Positions 6,683-10,364 of a stretch of 10,364 bases of DNA are shown piece by piece. The position numbers and the translations under genes are program-made. The first letter of the stretch is position 1. Each line of letters opens with the position of its first letter. The notes beneath the pieces are model-generated. The model was not told the DNA's origin, did not search any database, and worked only from the letters and a program-made list of their open reading frames with translations. Source of the stretch: Stramenopiles sp. TOSAG23-2 (lineage: Eukaryota > Sar); NCBI GenBank assembly GCA_900128395.1, contig LT650022.1, positions 1-10,364 on the forward strand. Direction: 5' to 3'.

Positions 6683-8779
6683 CTACGAATTTGCACGATT
6701 ATAACTGACTTTTGATTTATTTTGTTTTGAATTTTTTTTCGCCATCTCTTTCATATGTTTTTTTTGTTTACTTTGAGCATGCTTTCCACTTTTATCTACC
6801 GCTCTAGCAGTTGTACCGTCACTACTGCTTTGCATCACAACATCATGTATGACATGATTCCATATTAATTTTGGTAATACAGCAATTTCATCCTCTGTGT
6901 CATCATTTTCCCCTTTTCCTTCTACTTGTCCTTCAGCGCCTTTCTTTACTAGCTCACCTTCTACACCTTCAACTTTAGCAACTGTATTTTTTATCTTCAT
7001 ATTTAAAATGACATCTGCTTTTTTCCAATCATCTTTTACAGCTTGATTAAAAATATCGACTAAGGTATTTGCTAATAATTTACAGCTACCATCTTCCGCT
7101 TCAATATTCAAATCTTCAATTAATACTTCATCTAAAAACGGCTCAATTTCATCAGGATAAATATCTCCATTTTTCTTTCCATTTTTCTTACGCTCCCATC
7201 TTTCTAAAAAATTAAATTCTAAATCATCGAATAATTTATCAACTTTTTGTATAGTATCATGACCACCAGTATCATGAGCCAATGCAAATTGAACGATAGG
7301 CCATTCATAAATCAATTTTGCCAATACGTTGCTAAAACGACCAAACGTTTGCTTTGCAAGATATTTCTTCTCATTGTAAACAAAATATGCCCATAAAGAT
7401 GATTGTACACCAGCTTTAAAATCCGTTGGTGCATCACCAACACCACCATGAGATATATCGTATCCATACGATTCTGATAATTCATTGCACCATTCCACAA
7501 ATTCACGATTGGTAAATTCAAATTTATGGTTTGCATATCGCACTTGATCATTATGCATATTATATACTGAATTAAAAGATTTATTCACTGTAGTTACTAT
7601 CAATATTTTTGGACGAATAACATCAAAAACAAAATCAGTAAATTCAGATAATTTATCTTTTGACAACGTATGAACATACTCTGGAATGACTAGTGTTTCC
7701 GAGGAGCAATTTTTTACGATACTATATTCTTCAGCATTAAAAGTAGTAGTTGTAGTAGTACTGCTATTTTTCTTTTTCATATCATTATTATTTACGGTAC
7801 TATCCTTTTTTCCATCATCTGCTTTGATAAATATATTATCATCTATGGCTTCCATCTGTTTAGCATCAACATGGTAACTTGATATGTTCAATGCAACTTT
7901 TCTTGGTCGTATTGTGGACGTAGCATTACCAAAGGTACCTTTTTTTAACGTTGATATAGAATCATTTAACGATGACAAATCATTATCAATAATACACAAT
8001 TGTTGAACAATTGGAGAATTATCACGTATTGATTCTAATAATAAATTACCTTCGTTCGTGCCAATTATACAAACCCTTTTTGCTTTGAACTTGCGTAATA
8101 GACTTGATATTAATGATATTCTTAATTTGCGAACGCTCTTTTCTGCATCAATATGTACCGCTGACATAACTGCTGACATAGATGTTGTAGAATTATTATT
8201 ATTATTATTATTGTTATTGTTACCATTTTTACTATTATTGTTATTATTTTTGCGTGTATTTGCAACAACTTTCCACTCGTCACCTTGATCATCAACTTCG
8301 ATATTATCATTTCTTTTGTTGTTTGTATCTTCTAATTGTACATTTGATATTATTTGTTTGTTAACTGTATTATTTTTTTCTGCTGTTGGTGGTGGTGATA
8401 TTGTCGTCGGTTTGTTGCTGCTGATACCGTTTTCTTTTTTAATATTAACATTATTAGTAGTAGTAGCAGTAGTAGTAGTATTTTTTACATTAACATTCAC
8501 CTTCATGGTATCTTCCTTATCACCATCAATTTCTATTTGCTTTTTTTCTAACTCCAATTTATGCTTATTTAATAAGTCAGATTCAGCCTTCCTATTTTCA
8601 GCCTTTAATTCGCTGATTGCCAGTTTCTTTTGCTTACCCTTTAAACCACGAGTAGCCTCTTTTCTTTTCTTTTCAATTGTTACCTTTAATGCTTTTACTT
8701 CATTTCTATGTCGTAATTTAACTTGATGCAACGTCTCATTATTATTTTCTTCCATTTTATTTGTAGCAATTGATGTCAT
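6683..8779 (-). CDS. HEN1-like RNA 2'-O-methyltransferase-fold protein with decayed active-site motifs
   Basis: A complete 698-residue protein ending in TAG. Residues 17-85 are a highly charged coiled coil (KLRHRNEVKALKVTIEKKRK onward) resembling the N-terminal region of OTUD6 deubiquitinases. Residues 95-205 are Thr/Asn-rich linker. Residues about 209-470 align by eye with the HEN1/HENMT1 methyltransferase, which 2'-O-methylates small-RNA 3' ends. The clearest match is RYANHKFEFTNREFVEWCNELSE... ending GYDISHGGVGDAP (414-451), against the family's DHKFEWTRxxFxxW...YxVxFxGVGxxP. The strand KILIVTTVN (391-399) matches the family's LIVSTPN. The SAM loop reads IIGTNEGNLL (238-247) instead of D-G-C-G-x-G. 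The family's E-x-x-E-H metal motif reads PEYVH (366-370), while the partner His418 is kept. A Thr/Asn-rich insert sits at about 320-358. Residues 471-600 are an unassigned helical region, and the C-terminus is Lys-rich, suggesting nuclear or RNA-bound location. Catalysis is doubtful. A second Met at residue 9 is an alternative start. Confidence 0.75.
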   Translation of the reverse strand: MTSIATNKMEENNNETLHQVKLRHRNEVKALKVTIEKKRKEATRGLKGKQKKLAISELKAENRKAESDLLNKHKLELEKKQIEIDGDKEDTMKVNVNVKNTTTTATTTNNVNIKKENGISSNKPTTISPPPTAEKNNTVNKQIISNVQLEDTNNKRNDNIEVDDQGDEWKVVANTRKNNNNNSKNGNNNNNNNNNNSTTSMSAVMSAVHIDAEKSVRKLRISLISSLLRKFKAKRVCIIGTNEGNLLLESIRDNSPIVQQLCIIDNDLSSLNDSISTLKKGTFGNATSTIRPRKVALNISSYHVDAKQMEAIDDNIFIKADDGKKDSTVNNNDMKKKNSSTTTTTTFNAEEYSIVKNCSSETLVIPEYVHTLSKDKLSEFTDFVFDVIRPKILIVTTVNKSFNSVYNMHNDQVRYANHKFEFTNREFVEWCNELSESYGYDISHGGVGDAPTDFKAGVQSSLWAYFVYNEKKYLAKQTFGRFSNVLAKLIYEWPIVQFALAHDTGGHDTIQKVDKLFDDLEFNFLERWERKKNGKKNGDIYPDEIEPFLDEVLIEDLNIEAEDGSCKLLANTLVDIFNQAVKDDWKKADVILNMKIKNTVAKVEGVEGELVKKGAEGQVEGKGENDDTEDEIAVLPKLIWNHVIHDVVMQSSSDGTTARAVDKSGKHAQSKQKKHMKEMAKKNSKQNKSKVSYNRANS
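8192..8248. repeat. Asn-codon (AAT/AAC)n tract inside the HEN1-like gene
   Basis: An imperfect trinucleotide run that encodes about 18 Asn in residues 178-196, broken by Ser, Lys and Gly. It lies in the linker between the coiled coil and the methyltransferase core. A (TAG)n/(CTA)n run at about 8452-8480 encodes a poly-Thr stretch in the same linker. Both are likely length-variable. Confidence 0.8.
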
Positions 8780-9247
8780 CTTTGATATATGTATGTGTGC
8801 GACAATTTTTTAAAAGGGCTGATGATTTATTGAGTTCGAAGGTTAGATTTTTCTATTCTTCCTCTGTATATGAATGATTTCCTTTCTTGTTTTTTTTTTG
8901 CGAATTTCATGTGTGTCACCTTGGTACAGTATATATGTGATATAATAAATACTACAATGGATGGCTTTCAACACATACATTTTTTTTTTATTATCACGAC
9001 GCGAGGAGGGATTTGGGACGCTGTGTCTATTATACTGTACCGTAGTCTGGTGGTAGAGAATATCCTATATAATTAAATATGTAAAAAGAAAAAAATAGCA
9101 TTACATACACACAGGTATTGTTAAATGTGAGAGTTTGTTGATTTTTATTATCTGTAGACCGACTATCATTGCCAGATTGCTATAGAATCACATTTTCCTC
9201 CTCTTTCACCATACCAGCATAGTATATATATTTACAATATAATGATA
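8780..9247. other. Intergenic region upstream of the HEN1-like gene and downstream of NFU1
   Basis: No gene is visible in these 468 bases. They should contain the promoter of the HEN1-like gene and the 3' UTR of NFU1, which lies upstream on the same strand. A perfect 11-bp inverted repeat, GGTACAGTATA (8923-8933) and TATACTGTACC (9031-9041), brackets a more GC-rich stretch (about 8998-9030). No tRNA, snRNA or snoRNA pattern could be made out. Confidence 0.5.
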
Positions 9248-10006
9248 CTAATCTTTCCCCTCTTCTTCTTCCCAATCTACATGTTTCACATCATTTACCT
9301 CGTCGAAATAATATTGCAACATGTTTTTAATCATAAATCGTACGGTAACAGTACTCGATGGACAACTAACACATGCACCAAGCATCCGCAAATGAACAAT
9401 TCCATTCTCATCAAAAATAACAAATTCAACATCACCTCCATCTGCTTGGACATGTGGTCGAACTTTCTCATCAATTACGTTTCCTATTTCATTAATAAGG
9501 TCTATGTTTGAATGTTGGACGACTTTCCCTTCTTTTTTTTCGTTAGACAATATCTTTTGAATGTTATGATTATCGCCGATATGCAAATCAATCTGAGATT
9601 CATGATTATACGTTTCAAAAAAATTTATCATTTCCACCGATACACTTTTCTCAACATCTTCCCATTCAATATCGATATTATTTTCTATTTGTAATGTTAT
9701 ATATGTATCGCCAAAAAATATATTATCGACCCCATGCACATTTAAAATATTCTTTGCTAAGCTTGAATAGTTCGCAGCAAGATCAGGCGTTGAAAATTGC
9801 CTTGGCAAAGATGCATTATGCAAAAAAGATAAATATTTATTAAATACATCATCTATATCTTCTAATGCTTCAAACTTAAAAGCAAATGGATTTGGTGTTG
9901 CTTTTGCAATAAATGATATACAACGACGATGATGATGAACATTTGTTCGTGATACACATTGTTTACATATTGATAAAATATTAGGTTGTACAAATTTATG
10001 AAGCAT
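9248..10006 (-). CDS. NFU1: Mitochondrial iron-sulfur scaffold/carrier NFU1
   Basis: A complete 252-residue protein ending in TAG. NFU1 carries 4Fe-4S clusters, late in the mitochondrial ISC pathway, to clients such as lipoyl synthase and respiratory complexes. Residues 1-33 have Lys, Arg, His and Ser and no acidic residue before Glu46, as expected for a matrix presequence. The Nfu N-terminal domain starts at ATPNPFAFKFE (36-46), matching the family's TPNPNALKF, and runs to about residue 133. The C-terminal NifU-like domain spans about 168-245, with RPHVQADGGDVEF, then LGACVSCPSSTVTV holding the cluster-binding Cys212 and Cys215, and finally MIKNMLQYYFDEV. Length is normal for a full two-domain NFU1, and no key residue is missing. 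The linker between the domains (about 134-167) is charged and Asn-rich. The tail DWEEEEGKD is acidic. It lies upstream of the HEN1-like gene in the same direction, 468 bases away, too far to suggest a shared transcript. Confidence 0.95.
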   Translation of the reverse strand: MLHKFVQPNILSICKQCVSRTNVHHHRRCISFIAKATPNPFAFKFEALEDIDDVFNKYLSFLHNASLPRQFSTPDLAANYSSLAKNILNVHGVDNIFFGDTYITLQIENNIDIEWEDVEKSVSVEMINFFETYNHESQIDLHIGDNHNIQKILSNEKKEGKVVQHSNIDLINEIGNVIDEKVRPHVQADGGDVEFVIFDENGIVHLRMLGACVSCPSSTVTVRFMIKNMLQYYFDEVNDVKHVDWEEEEGKD

Positions 10007-10364
10007 TTTACATTAGTAATTGATTCGTTGTTTTGTTTATACTATCATTGTTGTATAATTCCGTCTGCTTCAAAATATTTTCTTCATGCATAGATATTAT
10101 TTATGAGTCCTATTGAATAATGCAACAAATCCCTTGACTTGCAACGCACCAACACTTGTTGCACTTCTTTTTGACATTTGATAACCAAAAAATCACAGCA
10201 TCAGCGAATAATAAGTACAGCTTTATCCTATCAGTAAAAGTACTAATAAGTTTTTTTTTTATACTTTTTAATTACCCCTTCTCTCAAGTACAAAAAATAC
10301 CTAATCTGACCTATCAAATATATCAAACACTACAAATCTATTGAGTATATGAAAAGGACTACCA
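10007..10364. promoter_or_regulatory. Upstream region of NFU1 to the window edge
   Basis: These 358 bases should hold the NFU1 promoter. They contain T-rich runs and a small inverted repeat, TGCAAC (10140-10145) and GTTGCA (10158-10163). A 62-residue frame on the plus strand is low-complexity and is not supported as a gene. Confidence 0.45.

Noticed and set aside
8058-8726. Plus-strand frames rich in Leu, Val and Phe opposite the HEN1-like gene
   Set aside because: They are the antisense reading of Asn/Thr/Lys codon runs and give false membrane-like sequences.
8990-9060. Possible tRNA or snRNA in the GC-richer stretch
   Set aside because: No T-loop consensus, no cloverleaf pairing and no snRNA signature could be built.
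10156-10344. 62-codon plus-strand frame near the right edge
   Set aside because: Low complexity, no motif, and it lies where the NFU1 promoter should be.

Overview
The window is AT-rich nuclear DNA from a unicellular eukaryote. The evidence is a 20S proteasome alpha-5 subunit, a mitochondrial NFU1 with a presequence, a PapD/MSP-like beta-domain protein of the kind common in ciliary and centrosomal proteins, and intergenic stretches full of (TA)n, (GA)n and (CA)n. All six protein-coding genes read through without visible introns. They end in TAG or TAA, and the standard code fits. Two proteins carry Asn- and Thr-rich tracts encoded by imperfect trinucleotide runs. I cannot fix the lineage from the window; a gene-dense protist with few introns fits best.

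Layout, left to right: (1) the 3' part of a plus-strand gene for a probable permuted papain-fold (NlpC/P60- or LRAT-like) protein, running off the left edge; (2) a convergent minus-strand gene for a 597-residue protein with an MSP/ASH-like beta domain; (3) a 505-base divergent promoter region; (4) plus-strand proteasome alpha-5; (5) a 981-base gene-free stretch with nested inverted repeats that may be a small non-autonomous element or a structured RNA; (6) a plus-strand eight-helix membrane protein built from a duplicated four-helix unit; (7) a convergent 388-base region with short hairpins; (8) a minus-strand 698-residue protein with a HEN1-like methyltransferase core, decayed metal and SAM motifs, an OTUD6-like N-terminal coiled coil and an unassigned C-terminal region; (9) a minus-strand NFU1; (10) its upstream region to the right edge.

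The genes do not form a pathway. Proteasome subunit, Fe-S scaffold, membrane protein and RNA-methyltransferase-like protein look like ordinary eukaryotic gene order with short spacers. The item most worth attention is the HEN1-like gene: its C-terminal recognition half matches small-RNA 2'-O-methyltransferases well, yet the residues that bind metal and SAM are altered, which suggests a non-catalytic or changed-function relative.
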